64,000 nucleotides of DNA, from the NCBI GenBank assembly GCA_024362935.1, contig JANCRA010000039.1:4589040-4653039 (forward strand), written 5' to 3'. The DNA is from Setophaga petechia (lineage: Eukaryota; Chordata; Aves; Passeriformes; Parulidae). The notes beneath the pieces were generated by a model, which made no database searches, was not told the origin of the DNA, and saw nothing but the letters and a program-made list of their open reading frames with translations. Made by a program: the position numbers and the translations under genes. Positions 35,601-50,600 of the stretch are shown one piece after another. How positions within the stretch are numbered: the first letter of the stretch is position 1; the number at the start of each line of letters is the position of its first letter.

Positions 35601-38600
35601 TCTGCTCTCTGCCCTCACATCTTTGCTTTTCAGTATTTGGAGTGAGAGCGCTGCTTCATATTTTTGTTGAGAGTTGATGGCATTTCCAGCAAGGCCCTAC
35701 TTGTCCTTTGGCTTTGCCCTTCTGTCTGCTTTTGAAGATGAAATTTGGGTTTTTTCCCCTCTTGGAAGGTGGGTTAAGTATCAAATCCAAGTGAATAAAT
35801 CTCATGACTGTTGCAAGTAATATTTATGCTTCTGTTCAAGTTCCTTGAAACAGCATTAGTCTTGAGACAAAATAGCAACATTTTCTAAATTTAGAGTTAC
35901 TACACAGTTGGATAACTGGCTGGAAATGATACATCATGAACCTCCTCTTCAGATTTGTTTTGTCCTTAGCCCATGTAACTTCTGTCAGAAGTCTTCTCTC
36001 TGTCCTTGTGCTGCAGGTTGTTGAAGTTATTCTGATTTCCCATGCTGTGGTGCAGTCTTGTCTTAGTGAACTGTCCATGGGTTCAGTTTAAAGCAGAAAG
36101 TGGGAGCAGGGAAGAGGGAGCAATCTCCATCCTTTGTTTAGAACTCGCTTTTGTGTTTTTGTTAAAGTCTGCAGATGTGGATGATTCATTTGCTTCCTGT
36201 AAGGGGTGGTCTGGCCAACATTTCAAGTGTATTTTAAAGAGCTTGGGAAGCTCTTCCTCGTTGTAGTAGTACATAATCACAGAACTTCCTCGACTGTGCA
36301 TTCCTGTACATTCCTGAAATACAAGAAAGAGGAGAGCACCCTGTGGAATGCCCCAGCAGGGAAGGTGACACTGCACAGGAAACACCAGCATTCCTGGCTG
36401 CTTAGTTCAGGAAGAAACCTCATGATGGCTTTCTTAATTCATTAACTGATATTTCATTAACTGCTATTTTTATCACCCTCATGTCAGTGTTGTGAGATCT
36501 CACTTTGTGTTAAATTGGACAGGCAGATCCAGAGTGTGTCATTGACTCAGTGCTGCATGTTCAGCCACAGCATCTGACCTGCACAGCTGATTCGGCTTTT
36601 TGGTGCTTTTCACTCTGGGGCCAGAAACTTCCTCTGTTTTGTTTTGTGTGGTGATGGGGATTGTGCTGGTACATGATGGAGAAAAATGTTATTTGGTTCA
36701 CAAATGAAATCTGCCTTGTAGTGATAAAGCAAAGTGCAGGGTGACTTTATTGTAACAAAATGTGTGCTGGCCAGGAACTCCCTGTGAGCAGCCTGGGCTG
36801 GTGCTGCTGAGGGCATCACTGCAGGAGCTGCCTGCTCTGTCTCTCAGAAAAGTTCTATTAAAGAGTTCTATAATGCTTTGATTCCTTGCATTAGGAACCT
36901 GTGTCAGTCTGGATGAGAAAAGCTGTAATTTCTAGCATAAACATGCAAACAGCTTACACCCATCTCCTCTAGTAAAAAGCAAATGTAACTCCTAAATAGC
37001 TGCCTGTCTTTAGAAATGTGCTATTATGTGCTGAAGCAGTTATTTTCTCCCTTTTTCTCCCTTTTCACCCTCAGACTGTACATCACTAACTTCCCTCCCA
37101 GAGAGACTCTTTCCCCACTATTTGTGCAACTCTTGTCCACACTTACTCCAGTTCACACAGTGCTTTCTTCATCAGAGCTCACTCTGGCTGCCCTGATCAG
37201 CCTCAAGTACTTTGTTGAATGCTGTTAATCTTTCTTTCCTGAGCCCAGGTGTTAGATGAAAACAATTCCCACACCAGGCACTCTTTGCATTTCACAGGAA
37301 TATTGTGTGATCTGCTCTCCTGTTTCTTGTTCTGTTGTAGAGCCTAGAGAAAATTTAATTTATGGAAAATAAATATTACCATCATGGTGATTGCTCTGGT
37401 CACTTCAGTGAATGTGTAAACTCTTTAGTTAGAAGAGTCTTTCTGTTTTTTTTCAGTGTTGACACTCTGAACTTTGGAAGATGTCCAGGCTAAATTCCTG
37501 GCTTCCTCTTAATTGTGCTGTGTTCTTTTTTCTATTCTCAGTAAAATAATTTAGTACTAAATTGCCATCCATAGGTATTGGTTACCATTTGAAGTCAATC
37601 TGCTTGTGCACAACGCTTAAAATAATTGTGATTATTTGAATTTGCTCTTGTTTTAGTGTATGAATGCAGCCTGAGTGTTTGTGTTGCACTAATTCCTGTG
37701 CTCTGCTGCTTAATTGGCACTGGATGCAAACCCAGCACGAGTACCCACACCTCATGTGTCCCTCTCAGGGATGCTTTGGTTTCTTTTGTTAGTGCCCCAC
37801 TGTTGCTTTCTCTTGAGCTCCAGCAGTCTCTGATTAGCCTGTGTACAGCCAGGCAGGACAGCTCTGGGGGAAATTCTCTTATCTGAGAGCTCCCAAAGTG
37901 AAACTGCAAAAGCGATTTTTTTTTTACCTTTTAGTGGTTGTGCCAGATTGGAAACTGGCAGTGCTGGAAACCCAGCCTGTTGGATTTTACAAGCAATGTT
38001 TGTTAATTTGATTAACAAGCACCATTTGGCCACGGTCAGTTGGATAGAGAGGTCTCATCACCCACCCTACCTCTGACAGTAACCATTGAGTGCACTTTAC
38101 TGTGCTGCTGGCTGAAAGAACCTTAACTTTCTCTTGTGATAATCTCTTCTAATCTGGCAGTGATAAGTGCTTGCTGTCAGGAGAGCTGTGATGAGAAATG
38201 GAAGGGACTGAAAAATCAGCGTTCAAGGTGGTGTTTGTAGGGCAGCACCATCCCTGTGCTCCTGTACCTGTGTCTGGGTGAGTGTTGTGCTCTGGTACTG
38301 CTGAGGGCAGCAAACTCAGGGTGGAGAGTTCTTTTCCAGAACTGGGATCTTTGTGGCTGCCTGGTTCTGTTTGGGTGTTTGGGCTAGCAAGCCATTCTAT
38401 AAAAGCATTTATGAGCAATCTTAGGACTCTGCTGTGTGTCTCATTTCTGCTTCTTCTTGGTGCTGGAAGAATTTGTGATAATGGCAGCAAACCGAGCACC
38501 CCAGGAGCTGAGGAGTCCATGATACTTGTTTTGGAAAGCAGCCTCAGGAATTTTTATGAAATGCCAGTTGTTCTTGTTAGTGCTGCTAACTTAGCCCAGC

Positions 38601-41600
38601 TTTAGCACAGTTCAGTTGCCTTCCTGTGATCTGCAGGGCTGGCAATGACTGAATAAAACCTTAAAACAAAAGATCAAGGATTAGAGACAAAATGATATTC
38701 AGAGCATCATTGTCCAACCTGTGTTATCAACTGAGCATGGTGGAAAAAACATCAAATTGCAAACTGTAGCTAGGGATAATGGCAGGACAAAGCTCCCAGT
38801 CTAAACCACTATTAAATAATTGGTAAGTTGGTTCCAATATTTCAAATATAAGCTTTGTAATTTTTCTCTGAAGCAATAAACTCACCCTAAACAGAAATAA
38901 GTAAGGTAATACACAGAATTAGTAGCACATGAGAGATAGGATGGTGATTTAGAACAATGCATCACCAATTCTCTGAGTACTGTACCATCACCCAGAGTCT
39001 GCAGCAGCTGACCAGCCTCATTTCACAGTGAGGACCTGGAGAACCATTCCTGGGCAGGGTCTCCAAGTTCACTTCAAAAGGATGCTCTAATATTTGCTAG
39101 CTGAGCTCTTGGCTCAGCTGGTTCCTGCTGTGCTGTAAGAGGATCAGGTGCTGCTGCTGTACACTAAAGTTTGTTGTTGTAGCAGGTTGTTCTTTCAGAA
39201 CTCTTTCTTTGATTTTGATACCATTTGGCTGCTTCCAAGCTCCTGAAGCATTCTTCCCTTTGATTAGGTTTAGTTTTCTCTCCATACCTGGAGAGACACA
39301 AAGACCCTTTCTCTTCACATCTCTTATTTTGCTATTTTCATTGTTTTCTGAGAATTAAGTTATTCAGGGCAATAGCATGTTCATTGCTCTTGAGTGTGGT
39401 CTGCATGGCTGGCAGGGCATCCATTTGCTCTCTCAATTTTCCAGTTTCATCAGAAAAAGATCCCTAGATAGTCTCAAAATGCTTAACTGATTAATTATAA
39501 CCTTCTAGCCTGGGAGTGTTGCATCTGAATTGAGGAGTGATGTTGAGCTGAGCTTTTAGGTTTTCCTGCTAGTGAAAAACACTGGCACGTGAGCTAAAAT
39601 AACATTTCCCCTTCCCCCCCAATTGCTTTAGGATGTATAAAATGAAGCAGGATTGTCTGTGTTCCGAAGAAGAATAAAACAAAGGATGTTTCTTCTGTTC
39701 TCATGGAGATGAGGCTCTGGGAGGAGCACTGCAGGGTTAGGATGTGCTGTGTGCATACCTGGTGCAGCTGCTTAAGCTTGCTCTCATCCAGGCAGAGCCT
39801 TTGAGTTTATCTCCTGCTCTCAAGAAAACCAGGCACCTGCCACGTTCAGCTCCAGTGTGATTTAGCAAAGTGGCAAATCTTCATTAGAGACCAGGAAGAG
39901 CTTTTAATCAGGAATGACAACGTGCAGTCTGTGATTTACACCCAGGCCTCAAGTGATGGGAGAATCGCCCTTCTCAACACCCACCTTGCTATAAATAGCT
40001 GTTTTCACTGGGGGCAGGTGCTACTGAAATGTCACTTGGGTGAAGGCTGAGTGACATGTTGAGTGTGTGTCTGAGCCAAGAGAGGCATTGTCTTTGTTGG
40101 ATGTATTGAAACGTGCAGTGTCTCTGCCAAGAGATGTTGTAATGGTGAGATAGATATCGATCACAGCTCCTCTTGAAGTGTTTTGTAACTCTAATACTTC
40201 CTTGAATCATCCCAGTGCTCCATTCACAAAAGCTGCTGCTGTTGTTAAAATGTTATACTGTTAGGTTTGTCTTGGTTTTATCCCACCTTATTCTGCCACC
40301 ATAGGGAATTTTTTTCAGGAAACTCTGTACTTTTTCAGTTCCCTACTTTTGTGCACATCACAAGGGATTATTTTCTCCCCATTGTTATGAAAAGAAGTGT
40401 TGTTTGAGCGCCCAGACAGTTGGTAACATCTGGCAGTCTGCTTTTTGGTGGATTGTTAAGTATCTTCACAGTTCTGTTTTTATAATTGTCCTCTGACAGA
40501 GTGAGCCATGGTGACTCTCCCAATGGAATATTTATCTGTCACATGCTGTCTCTGCAGTGCTTTGTGGGACTGTACTTCTGACACTGATGGGTTCTGCGAG
40601 AGGAAAATTAGTTTGCCTTGATCCATCCATTCAGCCTTGGAGTGTTTCTTGAACTTTGTGGAAGGGCCTGAGATGGGTACATGTGGTAGAAGAAAAGTAG
40701 GATTTGATTGCAAATTGCCATTATTACAATCACTTTTTGAGATGAACTCTACCAGTCATCACTTGGTCTTGAGATGAGAGCAGCAGCTTCTTTTTAAACT
40801 TCATTGATGTTTTTTTTTAAAAACTGCTTTATGGAAAACATCTTTGCTAGATGAAATAGATTTGGGACTTTTGAATTACAGACTTTGATTTTAAACAGAC
40901 AGCAGATCCTCAGGCTGTTCCATTTCAAAAGGTGTGTGACAGTTCAATGCTTTAACAGTGAGGCTTCTGAGCACCCATCTGGAGAACCTGGACACCCAAA
41001 GCCCATGGAAGTTATCCCTGTTGCCCTGCTTTTGGCTGTCAAGGAGGATTTTAGTGCAGAAGTCTGTGGGTATTGGCATTGTGGTGACAATGTAGTCCTG
41101 AATAGGATCTGGAGCTCAGCTGTGCTGGCAGACTCAAGCACTGATGGGTAAGAGTGTACCACACCTCTGTAGAGGTGATTTTTAGTAATTCCTACTTTTG
41201 TCTTACCCCCTATCTCAGCCTGGTCTGCTGACCAGACTGGAAGCTATAAAGAACTCTGAATGTGGGGCTGAAGCAGCCTGTATGTTGTACAGAGTGTTGC
41301 ACACAGCTGGGGTTGGGAGATCTGTTTCATTTCTCCAAGGATGGAGAAGTTTGAATAGATGAGATGCTGAGCAGCACCAGGAACCTGAGAAGTGCTGGTG
41401 CTGCAGTGAGGGGGTGGATGTCACAGAAATGGTGTCTGTGGTGCTGGGTCCTGCTGCAGAGAGAGGCTCAGGTCTGTCCTGCCTTGGGGAGCCTGGCTTT
41501 GATGTGCCCTGGCTGCCAGACCTGCCTGACCACGGCCTTAGTGCAAAGTTCTATTCACTGACATTCCCCAGCCAGCATCTCAGAAGAGCTGCCTGAAAAA

Positions 41601-44600
41601 AAGGATGGAGTTTATACCATGAAAAAGGAGAGGATGTGCTTGTTTCCTTCCAATTACAAGGAACTTTTAGCCTGATCTTTCCTTAGTTTGTTCTGTTTGG
41701 AGTGATAATCCCACGATTTTTCCTCTGGTTTGTTTCTTCATCTGTGATTTTCTTACTCCGCCCCTGGTGATCTCATATCTGTTTAAATCTGAGACCTATT
41801 TCTGTGCACCATAATCCTTGTTGTTTTGTGACAGCTTATTGTATGCACATTCTATGTGCATCTGCTGCTCTCAACTGCTTGGTGTGTACCAGAGCAGGAG
41901 TTATTTTTACTGCTGTCAGTGGTGTTGAGCTTTGCAGCACTGGGTGTATCCTGCTCTGCAGCCTTCAGAGGGACCAGGGACTTGTGCTGCTGGTGATGGA
42001 GAGGGCACAAAAATGATGAGGTTCAGCCTGTAAAAACTGATTGGGTTTCTGAATGTCTGAAATTAATATGGGATTGAAAAACACATCTGAAACAAATTCC
42101 AGTGGGGAGAATGCACTGCTCAAATGTGTTTTCCAAAGGCTGTGGCAGTGGGATGTGTTATTCTGTCAGTGCTTTTTCTACCTTATCTCAGTTCCTCTTG
42201 CATTCTGATGGCCTCAGTGTGAGCTGTTGTCCCTGATGCCCTGTGACAGACTGTGTCCATGTCCCTGGTGTGCCATGGGGAGGCTCTGAGCAGCTCAGGC
42301 TGCAGCTCTGAGGGATGGGCCTGGCTCCCTGGATATGCTGCCCCAGAGCAGCTTTACACCAATTCTCTTTTCTCTTTTTAAATTCTCTTTACACAATTCT
42401 CTTTTAATTTCTCTTTTGAACTTTCCATGTTTCATTTTTGGTTTCTTGGGGACTTTCTTAGGGTGAGCTGGGTGTGTGTGTTGTGGGGGGTTTTTGCTAG
42501 CTCTGCATTAGTAGAGACTGGATATTGATAGCAGTTTGAATTTCCCATAACTTTTTGGACACAAGAGTTAGGTATAATCCTTACCATGTGAGTTGTTGCT
42601 TTTTTTTTCTTCTCTATTCTAATGCAGCTCATGAGTCTCCTTTTCTTTGTTGACTTCACTAATGGCTCACAGGCTCCTTTACTGTGGAGACAAGGGCTGA
42701 GCTTGCTGAGTGCCCCAAAGCTGCCTCCTGAGTTTGTCTTCCTCCTCAAATGTGATCTTGACTGCAGTTTCTCCAGGAGACAAGCTCTTGTCCAACAAGG
42801 TAAAGCCACTGGCCAGGCTCACTGAGGGCATGTGGAGGCTTTGGTGTTCATCCATCCCAGTGGTCTCTGGAGCAGAGGGTGCCCATCAGAGCAGGTTGCA
42901 GGTACTGCCTGCCATTATTTGAAATTATTTGAATCTGGTGGCTTTTTTACCACTCTCTTGTGGAGCTTCTGTGAGCTGTGTTGTCTGGAGAGACATAGAG
43001 CCACTCCATCCATCCATCCCTGCTGAACCCTGAAGAAATGCTGGAGCTGATTAAAGAGGCACATTCCCTCTGGAGATGGGGATCCCCTGAGCAAAGGAAT
43101 GTAGGTCATGGTTAAGTATATAAAATGAAAAGCTACTCCATTGTAATGGCAGCATTTCACCACAATAATCCATGAGGTTCTTGAACAAATAGAAAACCTG
43201 GTCTTATGTATGTGCTATTTAATATGACTCATTTAACAAGCCTAATTAAACAGCAGCTTCAGCCTTACTGAATGACATGGCACTTGCAATCCTTAAGGCT
43301 TTAGTGTTGGCATCCTGAGCAGTTGATCCCCCTGTGTGCAATGTTTCCCTGTCCAGATCATGGCTCTGTGGTGTCAGAGCCCAAGGCCAGGGTGGAGAGG
43401 AGCAGTGGGGTTTGAGGCCCTGTGAAGTGTCAGGAAGGATAAAGGTACCAGTGCATCCATGGCAGTGTGAGCCAGACAGGAGCTCTGGGGTAATGGGAGA
43501 TGAATCCCAGTGCAGGAATGGAGTGGCTGTGTGGGAGGAGGAGGAGGTGCTCTGCTCACTGCTTGACTCTGTTGCAAAGGTATGTGTTGTAACATGGAAG
43601 GGACCACCTAATGCACACCTGGGAGGGGATGTGTCCCCCAAAAAAATTCTGACAGGAAGATGAGGAATGCCTGTCAGCAGCAAGCCTCAGGCTGGTGGTT
43701 GTTATGCAGATGTTCATGGCTGAGGACTTTTCAGTAAAGATTCTGCTGCATCAGGTGCTTTCTGTATTTTGTGGGTCATTTCATATTCCTAGCAAAAGTG
43801 CCCCTATTGTGTTTTTTTTTTTCTGCATACTCAACATACTTTTTAATCTTGACACTATCTTGAGTACATGAGTAGATACTTGAGTATATGCAGACTGTTC
43901 ACCTTTGCAGGGAGAAGTGCCATTTTCTTGGTGTGTTATTGTCCCCAGTGTAACTGTGCACCTGGTTTTTCATAGGTACCATTGTTCAACCTCAGTGCTG
44001 CTGCATTTCAGTGCCTGATGGCACAGTACCTTGCATATGCCTGCAAAGCTGAGCAACCTTTTAAAGTGAAAATCACTGCTGTAAGCATAGGAGTGTTCTG
44101 GCAGTGCCTCGTGTGACTTGCTTGGAATTGCTGCTGGGGGCTGCATCTCCTGCTCAGGAGCTGCCACATCTGAGCAGTGTACAGTGGCAATTAATGAGCA
44201 GGGGCAGTTTTAAGGAGCAACTTAGTTTGTGTTTTTAATTAGGAATGACAGGCCATATAATGCAGCCTAAGGCTTATCAACCCATGGGTCCTTCCCAGAA
44301 CATGGCTGGGGCTCAGCACCTCAGAGCAGTTCTGCTTACTGTAGTGCTGATGCTGTTCAGTTCATGCCATGTGACTTCAGCAACTCTGAAATCTGCTGTC
44401 CAGTCATTCCTTCCTCAGTCACAGGCCTGCAGCTTTGTCCCTGTTTCAAGGCTTTTCAGAACAGTCCCCACTGAGGCATTTTGTCAGTGCTGGGTAAAGG
44501 CAGATTCTGTTAATCTCCATTTTTCAGAGGAGGAAGAGGCAGAGCACCCTTCCAGCTCTCAGGGGAGCAGAGCCCTCTCAGTCATCTTGCAAGGGTGTTT

Positions 44601-47600
44601 TTAAAGTGTTTGCAAATCTGCTCTGCCTGTGTTTATGGCTCAGTGTTTCACTGGGGTTGTGATGAGCTGAAATCCCTCTCTTATAGCTGAAGTCATTAAA
44701 GCAAAGACCTTGTTATGTATGTACAGCACATCACAGAATCTGGTGTTAAAGCAAAATACCCACTTATCTGCAGTATAGGTGCATAGCAATATATCCTCAA
44801 AAAAGGTAATTTTAGGAAGTAGGCATCAAGTGAATTACAGTTCCAGGAAATATGGGGCTTGCTGTCAAGGGTAACAGGCTTGGCTTAAGAAGGTAAAATT
44901 TATTTTGCAGAGGAGACTATTGATTAGTTGTTCACCAGACTGGTTTTTATTGTTTGATGTGTAGATGCAAAGGCATCCAGATGTACAAAGCATGCACTTG
45001 GAGTCAAGCCACTGCCAGGACAAGGATCAGTGGCTTTGTAATGGATTAGCTTTATCTTTTATCCTTGGCATTTTTTCTTCTTGGTTAAGATATTTGCTGT
45101 TAGGTACAGTGCAAGACTCTGTATTGCATCTGTGCTAGGACCTGGTACCTCCCTGCTCTACAAGATGCTCTGGATGCTTTTTTTAGAGGGGAAAAAGCAG
45201 CCTCTCACAGCCTGGCCATGTGGCAGAACTGCTGACTTTGGGCAAACAGCCTTTTGGTGCTTTCTGCCTGTGCTGTCTGCAGTGAGCCCTTACTCCTCTA
45301 AGGGATCTCAGCAGAGCTGCTCACACCCAGTGAGGTTACACCTGAGAGAGCCCTCAGAGGCAGGGAAGGTGCTGTAGGTGAAAGACCTTGGCTCATCTCA
45401 GGCATTAGGCTGAGCTGGCACATCTGAAGGAAATGCACTTTGTAAATGTGAGACATTTGACAGTTTCCAAGTCAAACTTGACATCTCCAATCATGTTTTA
45501 GCATCTTCTCTAACCAGCTGTGCACTGAAATACCTTACAGGTGATGTTACTGTGATGTTTGTGACATTGGGCCAAGAAGACACTAAAGAAATTTTCCTGC
45601 TAGGAGCAGCTTTCTGATCTATATGCCAGGTGAAAGATGCAGGAAAGCATCCCTTAAAACAGTTTTAAACTCCAGTTTGGAAAAGCCTGTGCCTTTAGTC
45701 TTTGACATTTAAAGGGGGAAATAGTCAGCTCTGAGGTGAGTTTGCTAACAATCAGTCTCACCTTGCTTGCCTGTAAGAGGTGACCTTTCAGAAATGTTTT
45801 TAGGGAAGGGGCAGTTCCAGGTCTCTCAGAAACACTCCTCTTGTTAAAAATGGAATATTTCACAGCTTTCTGGTTGGTCTAGAAGTATGTTACTCCCCTG
45901 GGGACTCTTCAGATGCTGGGTCTCCTAAACACGTAAGGCTTCCTTGAAAACTGGATTGGAGTATCCTGGGAGATATTTTTCCCAGTAATTTGTGATTGCT
46001 TTGTAGCTGTTGGGCTGTAGAGTCTGTGCAGAGCAGAGGAGCATAAAGATGTATTCCTGCAGGAATTTTGTAGCTGTCTGTATGTTATGTCCAGAGGAAA
46101 ACAACACTGGCAAGGATTAATGCACACAGAGATGATTTTGCTTTACAAGATGTGTAGAGGAGAACTTAATAATCTACCTTTGAGCAGGTTTAGATTGGGA
46201 ACTGTGTGTACACTGTACAAAACCAGGGAACATCTGGCTTGATTGCTCCTGTGGTTCCTGTGCCACTGCTGTGAGTGTTTACTTACACCAGGGGCTGGGT
46301 GAGTTCTGTGAGCCATCTCTGGATGTGCTGCTTGGTTGCTTAGTTCCCAAGGAAGAGATGGGGAGAAGATTCCCCGAGCTATAAATGTGAATTATTGCCA
46401 CATCAAATATGCTGCTGAATAACTGAACCTGCAGAGTAATGTGGAGAGGAGAGTGGTGTTTCCATGTGGATGTTGGATGTTCTGCTGGGTAAATGCTGTG
46501 TTGTCTCAGGCTGGCAGAATCCAGAGAGCTTACAGTAAATGGTTTAGAATTCAACCAAGAAAACACCTGAAGGCAAAATGATGCAGGAGTGTTGTTATGA
46601 TGACATTGATGAGTTTTAACTATGGTGTTGAAAGCTTTGTGCTCTGGCTGAGATGAGAAGGGAAAAAAAGTCCAGTGGACTTACCTGTGCAGGAGGGGAG
46701 AAACAAGGCTTTGCTCCAGGGGTATTAAGTTAAACTCTGCAGGGCTTTTATATTTCTGTCTCTATTGTATCATAACTGTCACTGGTTCTTGTTGAGATTT
46801 TTCTCAGGTTTTTTTGAAAGGAATTGAAGGTTGGTTGCCTTTGTATTATGGAGTGTATAAACAGAAGGCAGTGAATTAAACTACTATGCCTGGGAGATGT
46901 TTTAGTCTTCCCCCAGCCATTCTGCAAGTGGTGGATCCACCCCTCACAGAAAGGGATGTCACAGTGCAGGGGCTGCAGAAATCCAGTCATTAAATATCTG
47001 GGCTTCTGTAGCCCGGTGTGTGTATTCAGTAGGGGCTGTTCCTCCTTTTTGCAATGGCCAGTACAGCATTTATGTATGTGGGGGATAACTGGAACTCTTT
47101 CAGTGAATAGAAAATGCAGCTGAGGTTTTTTGGGCAATGATGCAATTGTGCTGCATTGTCCCAGTAGCATTCACACACTCTTCTGCAGTGTGAGCTGGGG
47201 GAGTGGCTTTGCTGTTTATCAGAAATAAATGCATGCACGGGGTACCCACACTGTCACTGAAATTTGGGTGGGTTCTCTCCAGCATTCTAGAGGTTGTTTC
47301 AGCTGAATGTAAAGGCATTGATTGTTTTTGTTTTGTTTTTTTTTAAGGAGTGTATGCCTTAACTGTGGATACAGCTGGCTCAGGAGTGTTATTTAACAGG
47401 AAGCCTTTGCTGAGTGCTTGCTCTGCCTTGGAGCAAGCCTTGGCTATTGTACCTCTAAAGCAGTGTTTGCCTTTGCTCTGTGCCAGGAGGGAGAGGGGTG
47501 ACCCCAGACCTCTGCCCTGGCTGTGGCCCCATGAGGGGACAGCAGCACTGGTTTCCTTGTCAGCTAAATTTGAGTGTCCCCGGAGTGTTCTTAATCACTG

Positions 47601-50600
47601 GCTGTGGAAACTGCCCCCAAGGCCAGCCTGAGCATCCTGTATTTCCCAGCTAAGCCAGCCAGTCCTGGCCTCCCTCTGGAATCCACTGCATTCCCTCCTC
47701 CCCTCGGGCTGCAGGACTCTGTCTGTCCGTGCCGTGCTCCTCCTGTGTAACCGAGGCCCTGCAGAGTGTTTGGGGAGTGTGTTGTGCATGTCAGATCCAC
47801 CGGCAATATTTCTCCAGGGGGATGCTCTGATTCCAGAGCAGGCTTGAACCTCAGAGAAGGTGCAAGGGAGGCTGGGCAGCTTCGAGCACTCACTGCCTGG
47901 GATTGACTTGGGAATGTGGCATGACACAGCATTTGCTGTGCTTTCAGCTACAGCTATTTATACATTGCTTTTCAGGGTTATTTTGTCTCCTCTAGGATCT
48001 GTACTTGATAAAATATTCTTGCTCAAGTTTATTAAATTTTCTGAAGTTCTTAGACCTATTTGAGTATTTCAGCTCTGTGGCAATGCTCTAGCTCTGGATC
48101 CAAGCAGGGCTGAATGTGAGGGAATTTTTTCTTTAAGATATGTCTGGACTCAGTCCCCTAAGTAATCTGACCTGCAGACTGGACTTGCACTGAGTCTCAT
48201 ATGTAAACTAAAACAGGCACGTTAGGGATTTAAGGATAACACACTAATACCTTCCCTAGGAGAGAAAATGTCAGTAATTGTAGGGGGAAGGGACTCCTGT
48301 GAGGGTGGTAGTGGAGGTTCTGGGTGAAAGAAAGGGAAAGGAGAGTGGGCTGTATCACACCAACCATCCTGTGTCAGCCTCCCACGTTCGGGTGTCGCAT
48401 GGCTGACATCCTATCAAAGAGCTCTGGCTGTGTCCAGAATTTTAAGCAGCTTTATAAATAGTGTTGCTCAAACTGCCTGTGTGTGCAGGGACTGTGAACG
48501 ACTGGGGTAGACCAAAATATTATTGGTTTAATTTTTGAACCAGTCCAAAAATGGGAGCAAGAAAGAGTAGAAACCTGAAGTGTAGGAACACCCGTGGATT
48601 ATCTCATTCTTCTGCAATGCTAAGTGTACATCTGGGGGTCTGTGAGAGAGGCAGCATTGCTGGGGATGGCAGGCTGTGAGACTTGCAAGGCATGAATATG
48701 TGAATCTTGTCAAGGCATCTGAAACCATTCTTTCTCTCCTACTTGCCTGACGTCTTCCTGCTTGCAGGTTATGCTGTGTCTGAATAATTGTGAACAATTA
48801 GAAGCTAATTTAAATGGCTGGTTTGTATTCACAGCAGCAGCAAATGAGCTAACCAGCTGGAAAGCAGACACGGTGATTTTCTGTTGATATGTCTCCCTCT
48901 TGTTGTTCCCTGGCAATTTTTGCAAGGTGGATTTTTAACTGTGGGCTAATAAGGAGTTTCTCCTGCACACTGCTGACCTGATTGCAAAGGGGAAGGAGGA
49001 TGCTTTGTGCCCTAGCATGGAGTTACCACCAACCCAGCAGAGTCCAGTTTAGCTCAGCAAAAGAGCCCACCCTGCTTTGCTCCATATTTTTCATGGATAC
49101 ACTCTTTACTTCTCCTCTCAAAGATGTAGAAAGGTGAGGTACACTGTTGTGCCTCGGGAGTGAATTGGCCAGCGAGAGTCACTGAGATTTCCTCACAGCA
49201 TCCTTTTGATCCTCTGAAAGGCAGATGGAGATCTAAGCAGCCCCACTCTTTCCTCCAGACCTGGCATGTACCCCAAATGCAGCTCAGAGTGGCCAGTGAC
49301 TAATTTCTGTGCTACTGATGCTGTCCAGATGGCATCCCCATCCATCCAGGTCCAGCAAAAACCTGGAAAACCTGTTGCATAACAATTGCCATCTCCTAAG
49401 GCAGCAATTTGAGGAATTCTTTTACTTCAGGTAAATGAAAGAGCTATTTTTGCACACAAGGAGGAACACAGCTCTAAGTTAAAACAGTGGGCTGTTGGGA
49501 ATCCTGGGAATCCAGACTGAGACTGAAATGGGAATCTCTTGTTCCTATCACACTGGGTGGTGTCAGCATCCATGTGAGCTCCTCAGGGAAGTTTCTTCTA
49601 GCAGTGAAATGCATCTCCCTTGGAGCTGGTGCTGCCAGAAGAGCTGCACAGCCATTGCTTTCACCTGCATGGCCAGATGTTCAGCAGGTCTGTGCAGCCA
49701 TTCCTTAGGTCCTGCTGGCAGCAGCATCTCCTGTCACCCTGGGGGGTTTGGGGCTCTGTGGAGCTGCTGGGTTCTCACAGCAGTTCCTTCCTGATCTGTC
49801 CTGGGCTGAGGTTTTACTGCAGGAGAGTTGAGGCAGAGTCTGTGAGCAGTGCTGGCTGATGACAGGCAAAGTGTTGTCCACTTTGCTGCTTGCTGCTCTC
49901 AACCAGTTTGCCCTGTGCCTGTGCCTCTGGTCTCCCGTGGTTTTCCTCAGGTAACAGTGCCATCTGGTGCTGAGCTCTGCTCTTGGTCAGGCTTTGCTCC
50001 AGTACTGGGGCAGAGGTGGCAGGAGAGCAGTAGTGCTTTGCTCAGCCATCTCACTGTAAGGAGGTGGGAGGGGGTGTCCTGTAAGACTCTGTGCTTTGGG
50101 GACATTGCCCCTGGACATGATCCCTTTGTCTTTTCTGTTTAACACTTGGTGTTCCCAGAACTGCTCTACAAGAAGTCTGTGAGGCAAGAACTGTAAACAC
50201 TGAGAAGGGAGATAATTTATTACTTAAAACTGCTGCTAACAACTAAACTCCAACATTTAGATTAAATCCTGGAACTGGGGACATATTTGAAAGATTCCCT
50301 GTAGGACTCTAAGTGACTTCCTAGTCACTAAATCTTCTCTTGAAAGATCTTTACATATTTTCTAGTCACAGCCATGTGCTTTTAAACTTTACCCTTCTAT
50401 ATCTTAATGCTGAGCATTATTATGTTCACGCTTTCTGAATTATTTTTACTTTATTATTTTTATTTCCTCTAAAGTTTTGCAAACCTTTTTGCAGACACAG
50501 GGTTTGGTTGTGTTCCCAGATGAAAGTCCTGGTTATTGGTTGATGGGAGTGAGAATATGGAATGTGCTGTTTGAACAAACAGCACTTGGTGACGAGGTTG